DNA of 64,000 nucleotides from Silene latifolia (taxonomy: Eukaryota; Streptophyta; Magnoliopsida; Caryophyllales; Caryophyllaceae), in contig NC_133537.1 of NCBI RefSeq assembly GCF_048544455.1, positions 16,615,541-16,679,540 of the forward strand. Direction: 5' to 3'. Every line of letters begins with the position of its first letter. The stretch's first letter is position 1. Shown in pieces: positions 20,915 through 33,098 of this stretch. The notes beneath the pieces were generated by a model. That model was given only the letters and a program-made list of their open reading frames with translations, was not told where the DNA came from and did not search any database. A program made the position numbers and the translations under genes.

Positions 20915-23900
20915 ATGAAAAATTCAAAGATAAGTTTATGAATGCTCTTACCATTTTTATTAATAATTTTTATTTACTAATATATATGTAGATTTGCAAT
21001 GAAGAGATTAGAACGAAACTGGATGTATGAAAGGTTGGATTCCAATAAAAAATTAAGGAAGGAATTCGTAATAGGGGTTAATAAATTCATTGATTATGTT
21101 AAGCAACAAGACGAATTCATTAGAAATAAAGAAATTAGGTGTCCATGTAGTAAGTGCAAAAATAAAAAGTTTTTATTTGAACAAGAAGTACGAAAACACC
21201 TTGGTCTAAAGGGTTTTTGTGACAACTATTATGATTGGGTGTGTCACGGAGAGAAATTCCCCGTTGAGGAAGAGGAAATCGCAATGCCCTCTGACAATCC
21301 TTATAGGGATATGGTAGAGGATGCGTTGCGCGATAGCATTGATCAAATTAGGGAAGAAGCTCTTAATGCCGAGGTGGTTGATGAATCTCCAAATCCCAAT
21401 GTATTAGCCTTTTTTCAAATGTTAAAACGTGCCGAGCAACCTGTCTACGAGGGATGTCGACTCTCATTGCTACAGTCGACTGCAAGGCTTTTCGCTCTGA
21501 AATGTGAACACAACTTAGCCCATAAATGTGTAGATGGTTTCACGTCACTCATGGGAGACCTTCTTCCTCAAGATCATATTTTGATGCGTAACTTCTATGA
21601 AACCAAAAATGTTCTCAAAGCTCTTCAACTTCCTCATGAAAAGATAGATGCATGTTTTAATGGATGTATGCTTTTTTGGATGGACGACACTCTTCTCGAC
21701 AAGTGTAGAAAATGTGGTAGAGCTAGGTACAAAAGTGCAAAGAATGCAAATGGCAAAAGGGTCCCCGAAAATTTTTTAAATTATTTCCCAATAGGGCCAC
21801 GTTTGCAACAAATTTATGCCACAAAAAACCTCGTGGAACAAATGCGTTGGCATTATGAAAACCCCCGAGTTAGTGGGACAATGTCTCATCCAAGTGACAG
21901 TGAGGCGTGGAAACATTTTGATCATCTTCATCCTTCTTTTGCATCTGAGCCTCGGAATGTTAGACTTGGACTTTGCACCGATGGTTTCTCGGTTTTGGGC
22001 CATTCGGGAACACATATTCACGCTGGCCGGTGATACTTACACCTTACAATTTACCACCCTGGCTATGCATGAAAAGACAATTTATGTTCTTAACATTAAT
22101 TATTCCTGGACCAAAGAGTCCCAAACAAAACCTTGACGTCTATTTACAGCCTCTAATTCACGAGTTGAAGCAATTGTGGGACACGGGATTGTTTACATAT
22201 GACGTGTCTAGGAAACAAAACTTCGACTTAAGAGCCGCACTCCTATGGACGATCAACGACTTTCCTGCTTATGGCATGTTATCCGGTTGGTCAACCGCTT
22301 TGGTGAGAATGCATGTCCATGTTGTACGAAAAAGAGACTAAATCGACTTGGCCAAAGATAGCGAGAAAATGGAGTTGGTTTGATTGTCATAGACAATATT
22401 TAGACACTGATCATACTTTTCGCAAGGATAAAGTCCACTTTCGAAAAGTAAGAATAGAGAACGATGTTGCTGGAACGAGGTTATCGGGCGAACAAGTGTG
22501 GGAATGTGTGAAAGATTTACCGAAAATCGTGGATGCATCTGACCATGAATTGAAGACGGTTAAAGCGAAACGAATTGGGTGGTGGAAACAAAGTATTTTT
22601 TGGGAGCTTCCATATTGGAGCACACTACTAATTCGACATAACCTTGATGTCATGCATATTGAGAAATTTTTTTTCGAACAACTAATTCACACGGTGATGG
22701 ATAGAAAAGACAAGACAACCTTGAACCCAACTGCACAAAAAGACATCTTACAACTTTGTTCAAGGTCGCGAAAGGTGGATTGATCGTTTTGAAAAAGAGC
22801 GAGAAGAAAGTGTTGTGTGATTGGATATGTAATTTAAAGTTTCCAGACGGCTATGCTTTAGATTTGAGAAGATGTGTCGATATGAATGAGTTGAAGCTAC
22901 ATGGCTTGAAAAGCCATGATCATCATGTGTTTATGGAGCGTTTACTGCCGGTTGCTTTAAGGCACCTTCTCCCTAAAAATGAGTGGAATGCCATAACTGA
23001 GATTAGTCAATTTTTCAGAGACTTGTGCACTTCATCAGTACAAATTGAAAAAATAACAAGTCTCGAGAAAAATATTGTCGAGATAATCTGCAAATTGGAA
23101 AAAATACTTCCACCTTCATTTTTTAACTCAATGGAATATCTGCCAATTCATTTGCCATATGAAGTAAAAGTGGGTGGTCCTGTGCAATATAGGTGGATGT
23201 ATCCTTTTGAGAGGTAATATCAATATCTTTTACGAAGACTTTTAAGGTTATTACTTAATTTCATTCATTCTTAACCAATTTTTTTGTAGGTTCTTGAATC
23301 ATCTGGAAAAAAAAATTGGAAATAAAGCTCGTGTTCAAGGGTCATTATGCAACGCATATTTGCTTGAAGAAATAGCAAATTTTTGTTCTTTTTACTTTGA
23401 AGATCATATAGACACAAAGGCAAAAGACCTTGACATAGGTCAGAAAAAAGCGAAGTATTCTACCTTGCCCGAGCTATTTCAAGATCATAAGGGCACTACT
23501 TCTGGAAAATGTCGTGAAAGATTTTTGGAAGATAACGAATATGAACGTGCACACCTCTATGTTTTATCTAATTGTGATTCTGATGAGTTGAAACGTATGG
23601 AAAGGTAGGTGAAAAAAATTTTAATTTTAAACGTTGTTTCAAGTAAAACATGCAAAAATTAATTCAAAACTTAATTCGGCATTTTTGAATAGGTTGTTTG
23701 AGGATTACATCAAATGAGAATATCCTGAGGTTTCTATGGCCGAGGATATTTGGAACAAATTTGAAACAAAATTCCCTAACTGGCTTAGAGGTCAAGTAAG
23801 TAAATAATATATATTCTATAATGCTTATTTAAATTATATTATTATTTGGTAAATAATTGGTTCATTATCATTAATTCTAGGTAAATAATTTAAAAGATCC

Positions 23901-24164
23901 AGTTGTAGTTGCCTTAGCAAATGGACCTTCAAAAAAAGTAAGAACATGGAAGCGTTATTCCATCAATGGATACAAATTTCGAGTTTTCATAGATGGAAAA
24001 GATTTGGAAAAGTCTACAATTAACAATGGAGTGTGTGTGAGTTCGACTGAAGGAGCTGACTACTATGGAACCTGTTCCGGGTGTAATTCCAGAACACGGC
24101 TGATACTCGCAAAAGCGACCAACATTCCTTAGGAACGTTAAACGATTGAGATGCGCACTCTAGA

Positions 24165-24420
24165 CTGCCTCGGCCAGGCCGAGGCGAGAACAAAAGAGAC
24201 GCTCAATTAATAACGTAAGAAGACAACCCAGACGAAGACGAGAAAAGACCTCGGCCAAGCCAGAGGCAAAGTGAAAACGTTTACAGTTAAGATGCTCAAC
24301 TACTAGCGCAAGAAGACAACTCGGAAAAATGGGATAAAGACCTCGGCCAAGCCGGAGGCAAAAGAAACGAGCTCTTACTAAAGATGTTCAACAAATTACA
24401 AGAAACGCAGGCGACGGCCG
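24165..24420. repeat. Tandem 'cctcggccaagccggaggc' repeat in the level-4 unit
   Basis: About three copies of a unit near 90 bp contain CCTCGGCCAAGCC(G/A)GAGGC, 'gatg(c/t)tcaac' and 'aagaagacaac'. It is near the left end of the unit, in U3 if this is an LTR. Confidence 0.65.
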
Positions 24421-25603
24421 TCCCCATAAGGATAAGCCAAAAGACAACCTACCAAGTTTGTACAAAATACAAGGAAAAGAAAGGCAAAAGGTTACAGATA
24501 TCAGTTAAGCGCCAAAAGATGGCAGGGAGGAAAGGCTTAATAATTGGCCCCCGAACAGCTAAAACTATCCGAGACGGCGGGTGAGCCTGGTGACGACCGC
24601 CCGTCTCCCTATGCTCGCTGCTTTGTTTGCCATCGCGGCGTTAGCAAAGATCGTCCTTAATGGGCGACCCGAAAGTATCTCGGCAGTCTCGGCCTTCTCG
24701 GCGGCCACGGCCTCGGCGGCCTGTTGCCTTCAACCTCTCGGCTTCCTCCTTGGCCGCCTTAGCCTCCTCAGCAAGGGCCGCTCTCTCCGCGGCCGCCTCT
24801 TCCTCCTTCTTCACTCTTAGCTCCTCCTTGGCCTTCTCCTTCGCGGCTTCCTCCTTAGCTTCGAGCTTGTCATCAAACAGCTCGTCAAATTTGTCCCACG
24901 GAAAGGAGCCATCCAGAGGAAAGAGCTCCTCAATCACTTCCCTGGCAGCTCCTTCGGCCAGGTCCCGATATTGGGCGCACATGTTAGGGAGAAGAACGGT
25001 TTGGAGTTTCTCAATGTCCTCCTCCCTTTGGGCAATGATAGCATCCTTGTCCCGGACCACCTTCCCCTAGGTCTGGAACAGGTCCCTAAATTCGTTCCTC
25101 TGTGTAAGGTAAAGGTCGGCGCGCTTCTGAACAAAGTCACGCATCTCCCGCAGCTTGGCAGCTTCAGCCGCCGCAGCCTCAGCCTTGGCTCTCTCAGCAA
25201 GGACTTCCTTTTCAGCGTCCTCCCTAAGTTTTCTCTCAGCACGGACTGCCCCTTCAGCCTCCGCCTTAGCCCTCTCAGCCTCCTTGTTTGTCGCGTCAAG
25301 TTCCAGCCTTAGCCGCTCGAGCTGTGGGGCAGCCTCAGCCATGGTCTTCTCTTGCTCCATAATGTGGGAGCCGGCTAGCTGAGCCCACTTCGCCAGCCTC
25401 TTGGATATTTTTGCACCCTCCACCACAAGCTCGGCGGGGGAAATCTTCTAAGGTAGGGGAGCGACGGTGACATTTCTATCACCCGCCTTCTCAGGTTGCT
25501 TCTCCAATTGCCGCACGGTGAGAACGGCGGCTGCCGACGGTTGATCTGCAAAACGTCAATTAAAACATCCGTGTCAGTATACATGGACATATGGGAAAGC
25601 CAC

Positions 25604-27080
25604 TGATAGGCTTTATCGCGTACCTATGCAAAGATAATTTCCCTAGACACAATTAAATGTAGTAATAGGGGTCGAACACAAGGAAACGGGAATTTCGTCT
25701 TGAATTGCTGTGATTAGATTTTTATCAAGGTCGGTTACGATTTAGATTTGATTTGTTTGTTTGATGATTAATGAAAATGCAGTGTAAATAATATGATAAA
25801 AGGTAGTCTAAAGGATTCGGGTCACTCATGCAAAGGTAAACATATAAACATGATAAACTTGATATTAATAATCCTGTCAATTGCTTAGGCTTAAAGATAC
25901 CCACCTCACGGCATTAGTATCAACCATAGACCGGGTCCTAGAGAAACTCTCGTCCATGACTAGGTCGTCCTACTACACATGCTTAGTCTAATTCAATTCT
26001 GTGCCTCTCGACTTTAGAACGAATGAACAAACTTAATCAGTGAATAAGGCCTTTAAACAAAGATTAAACATTGTGGCACAAGCATGTGATAGAAGCAATA
26101 TGATCAATATTATTATGAACTTTATTTAATCATGTTATATGTTCGTTTTTGCATGGCTCCCCTAGCCTTTAGACTAGAGAATTTAGCTACTCATATTTGT
26201 AAAAGAAATGCAAATGATATTTAGATTATAAGGCATAGTATAGGAATTATAACTAAAGTGGAAATTGTATACTAATGATGAAATGTAAAAGACATATACT
26301 AAACTCATAAACAAAATACAAAATGTAAATAAGAGAAAGATTACCAAAGTAGTAGCTTGATAGAACTTACTTGGAAACCAAATGCTTGAATATATAATAA
26401 CCAAATGTTTAACAACTACAAGATTAACTAATTTGTAAACTAATATGAAAACTATTGAAAGAAATATAGTGCTTAAGGCTATGAAGAACTAAGAATGAGA
26501 TGTAAAAATTGGATGATTAGAACTTGGGAATACCTCTCCTATTTATAGGAGAGGAGGAAAGACAAAAGCAACCACGGATCATGCAACCCCGATCGGGGTG
26601 GGGTGGCCCCGATCGGGGCCGTGTGTCCCTCCGTCATTCCACTTAGTTCGTGCTTGATTGCGTGGGGGATCTCTATGCTTCTTTCGGTAGTGCTCAATTC
26701 CTAGCATCCTAAGCTCTTCTTGGCATCCTAAGCTTTCATGGTATCCTAAGCTTGACCTTAATAAGGACCTTGAAGTTGGGCTTGACTTTGATTGTTGGCA
26801 ACATTTGTAATTCTCATTTCAATCCAACAATTCTTCATGCAAACACCCAATCCAATGCTCCATGCTTAGTCCAATGTTTGGCCTTATTTAGCTTAGTGAA
26901 CTTGGTGTACAAAATCATAGGAAAAAGCCTCTAAATGCTTAGATTCCTACAAAACCGTAACAAACACAACAATACACCTAGAACACAAAATTAGCTCAAA
27001 AGTATACTAATTAAAGTATGATAATCAATAGAAACCGAGCTAAAATGAGGGGTAAAAGTATATATAAAATGAACATATCA
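25604..27080 (-). repeat. 3' LTR of the level-5 element
   Basis: It begins TGATATG and ends CCTATCA on the minus strand. It is the same length as 31622-33098, and I found no difference in the stretches I compared. The U3 part has a TATA box (CTATAAATAGG, near 26541-26551) and, just upstream on that strand, two CGATCG palindromes. Confidence 0.95.
26587..26620. repeat. CGATCG palindromes in level-5 LTR U3
   Basis: CCCCGATCGGGG (26587-26598) and GGCCCCGATCGGGGCC (26605-26620) are separated by 'tggggt'. Both are perfect palindromes with the same CGATCG centre as the level-2 clusters, and they also lie just upstream of the LTR TATA box. The same pair is in the other LTR, 6,018 bases on. Confidence 0.9.
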
Positions 27081-27094
27081 AACTCCCCCAAGCT
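27081..27094 (-). other. Polypurine tract of the level-5 element
   Basis: On the minus strand it reads AGCTTGGGGGAGTT, directly before the 3' LTR. Confidence 0.75.
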
Positions 27095-28699
27095 AAACCC
27101 TTGCTTGTCCTCAAGCAAGAAACCAAATCCATCAAATGCTATATCCTAAACAAGCTAAGCATAACGATTTAAAAACCCGAAACAACATGGGCAAGGAATA
27201 AAGCAAAGCATGGTTGAGATTTACATGACGGCGTAGCACAGAAAACTTTGAATGAACCTTTGAGCTCTTGCATGATCTTTCGACTTTTGGACTCTCACGG
27301 GGCACTCAACTCTTTTTATGTGAAAGGACAATTTTTTTTTTTTTTTTTTTTTTTTGTGAGTGAACACTCAACTATCCTCAACTTATAACAATGTGTCCGC
27401 AATCTAATATGGTAAACATGTCAAAACTAGTAAGCAAGGATAATCATATGTAAGCATGATAAAGAAGCCAAATGGGTAGGAAGAAGGCAATAATGTAATG
27501 GGTAAGAAGGGGGAACAAATGAATTATGGTAATGTGGAGCTAAGTCAAGCTAGCAACTACCAAATTGTAAAGGTGCTCAATCCTATTTCTAACCCAATTT
27601 TGCAATGCAAACCATGAGAAAATCCTCCAAAATATATGAATATTGCATGAGAATTTCTCACATCAACTTCTTCTTCTCTTTTTCCTTTTTTTTTTTTTTT
27701 TTTTTTTTCAATTTATTCATCTCTTTTTTTCATTTTCTTTCATGCTTATTCATTTCTTTTTCTCAACTTCTTCTTCTCTTTTTCTTCTTGATTTTTTTTC
27801 CATTTCAATTCATCATCACTTTTTCTTCTTTTCTTTCTTGAGCATTAAGATCAAGCTCACTTTGAAATAAATCCTAACTTTGAAATAAATCCCAATTGAG
27901 CACCCGAACAAGGACAAACAAAGCTACTAGCTCAACAAGGGTAGGCAATTTATAATGTAGCTAGGGAGAATTGTTTGTGAAAGGAAAATTCTCCAAAATG
28001 CTATAACAGATGAATGAATGCTTACCAAGAGATGACATGAGAACCATACTTGTGCGTTTTGATAAAACACATATCATAAGGAGATCTACACTCACCTAAG
28101 AGAGACCGGATATGGATGCATCGGTCAAAAAGAGGCTCTACCTTACCATTTTGTAGCTTGCCAAAAGTCAAGACCAAGCCCATTCGATTCATTCTTTATC
28201 TCCCGCCTACTATGTCAAGACATCCCCATGTAGCTAATATCCCATCATTATAGAATAAATCGTTAGCAACAAGCTATTAATAGGATAAGCAAAGAGGAAA
28301 GTAGGTTATAAGCAAGCACAAAGCAAAAATTTCTCTCAATAATTTTCAAAATTTCTACACTACATGCAATCTACACTATATGCAAATGCAATCCCCCCCA
28401 AGCTAAACATCACATTGTCCTCAATGTGCCAACTATTCAAATTACCCAATCAAACCATAAAAATGGCTCAAAGCACAAAACAGGAAGGACTAGAGGTTAT
28501 GTTTAATGGGTTGTGAGATTTAAACTAATATGCAAAGCAATTAAAAACTTACTCAATTTGCTAATCGAGTATTTTATTTCTAATCTACGAAAAACAGTAA
28601 ATTGCAGCAAAATGAGAAAAATAAAAGCAATAAAAAGCTTGGGTTGCCTCCCAAGAAGCGCTGGTTTAACGTCCCGCACGACGTAAGAAGCTATCTGAT
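27095..28699. other. Untranslated 3' region of the level-5 element
   Basis: This is non-coding. It has an A/T run at 27332-27355, a long pyrimidine tract (27664-27840) and 'cccccaagctaaac' words at both ends (27086 and 28386) that look like a duplicated polypurine-tract neighbourhood. No pol or extra ORF is found. Confidence 0.75.
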
Positions 28700-31487
28700 T
28701 CAAGTTTTGTCATTGAGCTTGCCACCAACCAAGCTCCATTTCATGGCTATCTTTGCATTTCTCAACCATTTGAAATTTTTCAAATAAAATTTCCCTTTCT
28801 TCCTTTTTCCACTTTTAGCAATAGCGTCCTTCGCATCATTTCCTACAAGGCAAACAACACCCACATCGTCCTCCAACGGATCCATTAGTGAGGATCCAAG
28901 CATAGCAGAGGCATAAGAAGAGTCCACAGTGCTAAATAAATAACAAGACTCTTGTAACATTGGGCTTCTAATGGTGTTGTTTTTGCTAAAGGAAACCCGG
29001 TCATCGCCCACTTCCAACGTCAACCTCCCATTTTTCACATCAATTAACGCACCCGCGGTGTGTAAAAATGGCCTACCCAATATAATTGGGGTTTGTAAAT
29101 CCTCGGCCATATCAAGTATGAGGAAGTCAACGGGTATGAAAAACTTGCCAACTTTGACGGGAACATCTTCTAAGACACCTAGAGGTCGCTTTAAAGAACG
29201 ATCCGCCATTTGCAATGTAATACTTGTGCATTTTAAAGCACTCATGTTAAGTTTTTCACAAAGGGAATAGGGCATGACGCTTACACTAGCACCTAGGTCG
29301 CAAAGGGCCTTATCAATGGTATAATTGCCTATAGTGCAAGGAATAGAATAGCTACCGGGGTCCTTAAGTTTCGGGGGAGACTTGTTTTGTAAGAGTGCAC
29401 TACACTCTTCGGTGAAAGCAATGGTCTCAACCACATTGAGGGATCTCTTCTTTGAGAGGATTTCCTTCATAAACTTTGCGTAAGAAGGGACTTGGGTAAT
29501 CAATTCCATAAACGGGATGGTGACTTGCAAATTCTTACAAACTTCCAAAAATTTAGCAAACTTACCTTCCTCCTTGTGCTTTGCTAGACGGTGGGGAAAT
29601 GGTACATGAACAACTTCCTTGGGAGGAGCATCCTCCACATCTTTCACTATCTCTTTGGGAGCACTAACCTTGTTTGAAACGACATCACTCTCCTTAGCAT
29701 TAGGAGAGATTTCTTCAATAACCACCTCATCACTTTCTTTTTGCATAGGAGACCCAACATCTTTGGCATCAAGCTTGCTCTTCCTCTTTAGCATCAACAA
29801 TCGATGAGGAAATGGCACACGATCTTTAACAATAGGCTCTTCACTAGCCTTCCCTTTGTCATTTCCCCCAAGCTTAGCCTTTTTAACAACCACCTCATCA
29901 TCCAAAGTCATGGATGGCCCATCATAGCTTGAACCACTTCTCAAGGAAATAGAGTTAGCGGTTTCATGTGGTTGCTCACCTTGGGGAGGTAGTTGACCGT
30001 TCTTCCTTTGAGAGCTAGAAGCGGCTAATTGAGCCACTTGTTGTTCCAACATCTTGACCGCGGCACTATGAGCTTGATCATTCTTTTGAATTTGAGCCAA
30101 CAACTCCCTTTGCATTTGGATTATCATGCCCTCAAGCTTACCACCTCCTTGATTGTTTTGTTGGCTATTTTGTGGTGGATTTTGTTGGTAATTGTTTTGT
30201 GGGGGCCTTTGTTGATTTTGATAACCCGGTGGAGGGATATACTTTTGTTGTTGAGGTACATAGGCATTTTGTTGTGGTGGGGGTTGAGGGTTTAGCACAT
30301 TATTGCTAGTGTAAGACAAGTTCGGATGGAATTTTGAATTCGGGTTGTAAGTGTTGGAAAATGTACCCGGTGGATATGAACTTTGTCTAAAAGCTTGAAA
30401 AGCATTTACCTCTTCAATGGGGGTTCGGCAATGAGCGGCATAATGACCCGCACTTCCGCAACCTTCACACACAACGATTTGGTTTGTTGAGGACATGGCA
30501 TTGACTTGTTGAATGGAATCTCTAGCATCCCTCTCCGCCAATTGTTGTTGGAGCAAGGCAATTTGAGCTAGCAAGACGGAGTTGTTGGAGGATTCTTCTT
30601 TACTCTTAGGTGGCACAACTCGGGAATTGACATATTGGGCATCATGGACCGCCATAGATTCGATCGTGGAATGAGCAAGATCGGTGTCAATTTGATCAAA
30701 CCGCCCATTGTTGGCGGAATCAAGAATCCTTCGGGACTCGGCACAACATCCATTGTAGAATGTTATTGCAAGAAACCATTCATCTAGCCCATGATGTGGG
30801 CATTGCCTTTGAAGCTCCTTGTACCTCTCCCAAGCTTCATATAAGCTCTCAAGAGCTTGTTGACGGAATCCGGTGATTTGGCTCCTCAAAGTTTGAGTTT
30901 TCTCTGGTGGAAAAAAACTTTTGATAAAAAGCGAGAGCCAAGGTCTCCCAATTGGTGATTTCCAAGGTGGTGCGGTCAAGGCTATTGATCCAAAGCTTGG
31001 CCTTGTCCTTCAAAGAGAAAGGGAAAAGTATTTCCCTTATTTGGTCTTGGGTGACGCCCGTTTGACGGATCATGGAGCAATAGTCACAAAAGTTTTGCAC
31101 ATGCAAATTGGGATCCTCCAAAGGACTTCCTCCAAATTGCTTTCTCTCCACAAGGCTAATGAAAGCCGGCTTGATCTCGAATTGCGGCGCGGTAATTTGA
31201 GTGGTGGTGATACCGGCCGGAAGCATGGCCGCAGTGGGTTTTGAGTGATCGGAAAGTTTCACCATCTTTTTGGTAGTAGATGGTGGTGGTGGTGGAGTTG
31301 ATGAACAAGAAACCTCCTCCCCTTCAAGAACCTCTAGATCGTCTAAATAAGACTTTCTAGCACTTTCAATTTGTATGGGAGAAGCGGCTTCTTTTACTTC
31401 CTTCCAAAAACGTCGTCTTCTCCTAAATGTTTTCTCGGGATCGGAATCCGGTGAAAGTAATTCTCCACTTCGAGAGGACCTGGGCAT
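28700..31487 (-). CDS. gag-protease polyprotein of the level-5 element, one frameshift
   Basis: The start is ATG at 31487 (MPRSSRSGELL), chosen because it aligns with the gag start of the level-2 element. The gag core has FGGSPLEDPNLHVQNFCDYC, LWINSLDRTTLEITNWETLALAFYQKFF, LYEAWERYKEL and FYNGCCAESRRIL. The CCHC knuckle is CEGCGSAGHYAAHC, followed by a long Gln/Pro/Asn-rich linker. The protease has ALCDLGASVSVMPYSL, ADRSLKRPLGVLEDV and PIILGRPFLHTAGALID. The frame breaks once, at a run of seven T (30911-30917, minus strand), inside the gag core. The rest is open to 28700. It forms particles and processes itself in functional relatives. The single lesion could be real or a homopolymer sequencing error. 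Confidence 0.85.
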
Positions 31488-31598
31488 AAGACAACAATTT
31501 CTAGAGAAGTGATAAGTAACGGTCTCAAGGAACAAGTGTTCCTCAAGACAAAGAAAAACAAGATAAAAATCGTCAATTCAATAAGCAACAAAACCGTT

Positions 31599-31616
31599 TC
31601 CCCGGCAACGGCGCCA
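31599..31616 (-). other. Primer binding site, tRNA-Asp, level 5
   Basis: TGGCGCCGTTGCCGGGGA on the minus strand is identical to the site of level 2 and five bases inside the 5' LTR. Confidence 0.9.
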
Positions 31617-31621
31617 AAATT

Positions 31622-33098
31622 TGATAGGCTTTATCGCGTACCTATGCAAAGATAATTTCCCTAGACACAATTAAATGTAGTAATAGGGGTCGAACACAAG
31701 GAAACGGGAATTTCGTCTTGAATTGCTGTGATTAGATTTTTATCAAGGTCGGTTACGATTTAGATTTGATTTGTTTGTTTGATGATTAATGAAAATGCAG
31801 TGTAAATAATATGATAAAAGGTAGTCTAAAGGATTCGGGTCACTCATGCAAAGGTAAACATATAAACATGATAAACTTGATATTAATAATCCTGTCAATT
31901 GCTTAGGCTTAAAGATACCCACCTCACGGCATTAGTATCAACCATAGACCGGGTCCTAGAGAAACTCTCGTCCATGACTAGGTCGTCCTACTACACATGC
32001 TTAGTCTAATTCAATTCTGTGCCTCTCGACTTTAGAACGAATGAACAAACTTAATCAGTGAATAAGGCCTTTAAACAAAGATTAAACATTGTGGCACAAG
32101 CATGTGATAGAAGCAATATGATCAATATTATTATGAACTTTATTTAATCATGTTATATGTTCGTTTTTGCATGGCTCCCCTAGCCTTTAGACTAGAGAAT
32201 TTAGCTACTCATATTTGTAAAAGAAATGCAAATGATATTTAGATTATAAGGCATAGTATAGGAATTATAACTAAAGTGGAAATTGTATACTAATGATGAA
32301 ATGTAAAAGACATATACTAAACTCATAAACAAAATACAAAATGTAAATAAGAGAAAGATTACCAAAGTAGTAGCTTGATAGAACTTACTTGGAAACCAAA
32401 TGCTTGAATATATAATAACCAAATGTTTAACAACTACAAGATTAACTAATTTGTAAACTAATATGAAAACTATTGAAAGAAATATAGTGCTTAAGGCTAT
32501 GAAGAACTAAGAATGAGATGTAAAAATTGGATGATTAGAACTTGGGAATACCTCTCCTATTTATAGGAGAGGAGGAAAGACAAAAGCAACCACGGATCAT
32601 GCAACCCCGATCGGGGTGGGGTGGCCCCGATCGGGGCCGTGTGTCCCTCCGTCATTCCACTTAGTTCGTGCTTGATTGCGTGGGGGATCTCTATGCTTCT
32701 TTCGGTAGTGCTCAATTCCTAGCATCCTAAGCTCTTCTTGGCATCCTAAGCTTTCATGGTATCCTAAGCTTGACCTTAATAAGGACCTTGAAGTTGGGCT
32801 TGACTTTGATTGTTGGCAACATTTGTAATTCTCATTTCAATCCAACAATTCTTCATGCAAACACCCAATCCAATGCTCCATGCTTAGTCCAATGTTTGGC
32901 CTTATTTAGCTTAGTGAACTTGGTGTACAAAATCATAGGAAAAAGCCTCTAAATGCTTAGATTCCTACAAAACCGTAACAAACACAACAATACACCTAGA
33001 ACACAAAATTAGCTCAAAAGTATACTAATTAAAGTATGATAATCAATAGAAACCGAGCTAAAATGAGGGGTAAAAGTATATATAAAATGAACATATCA
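31622..33098 (-). repeat. 5' LTR of the level-5 element
   Basis: This is the partner of 25604-27080. It carries the same TATA box (about 32559-32569) and palindromes (32605-32638). This copy would drive transcription of gag-protease. Confidence 0.95.

Larger units (their letters stand above)
25604..33098 (-). mobile_element. Young gag-protease LTR retrotransposon (TR-GAG-like, level 5)
   Basis: The element is 7,495 bp with a perfect 5-bp duplication GCCAC (25599-25603 and 33099-33103). Its LTRs are 1,477 bp each. In element orientation it reads 5' LTR, tRNA-Asp primer site, gag-protease, a non-coding 3' region with a pyrimidine tract, polypurine tract, 3' LTR. No reverse transcriptase, RNase H or integrase is present. 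It therefore resembles TR-GAG elements (terminal-repeat retrotransposons keeping GAG), here with protease too. Equal LTR length and identical ORFs at a fixed 6,018-base offset point to a very recent insertion. Confidence 0.9.

Noticed and set aside
20721-20918. ORF ending in a long poly-valine run
   Set aside because: It is the translation of the TTG microsatellite joined to the right arm of the foldback; no conserved domain.
26183-26404. 73-residue hydrophobic ORF, repeated exactly at 32201-32422
   Set aside because: It lies in both LTRs of level 5 and the duplication is the LTR itself, not a gene family.
27605-27870. Phe-rich ORFs
   Set aside because: Same explanation: pyrimidine tract of the level-5 element.
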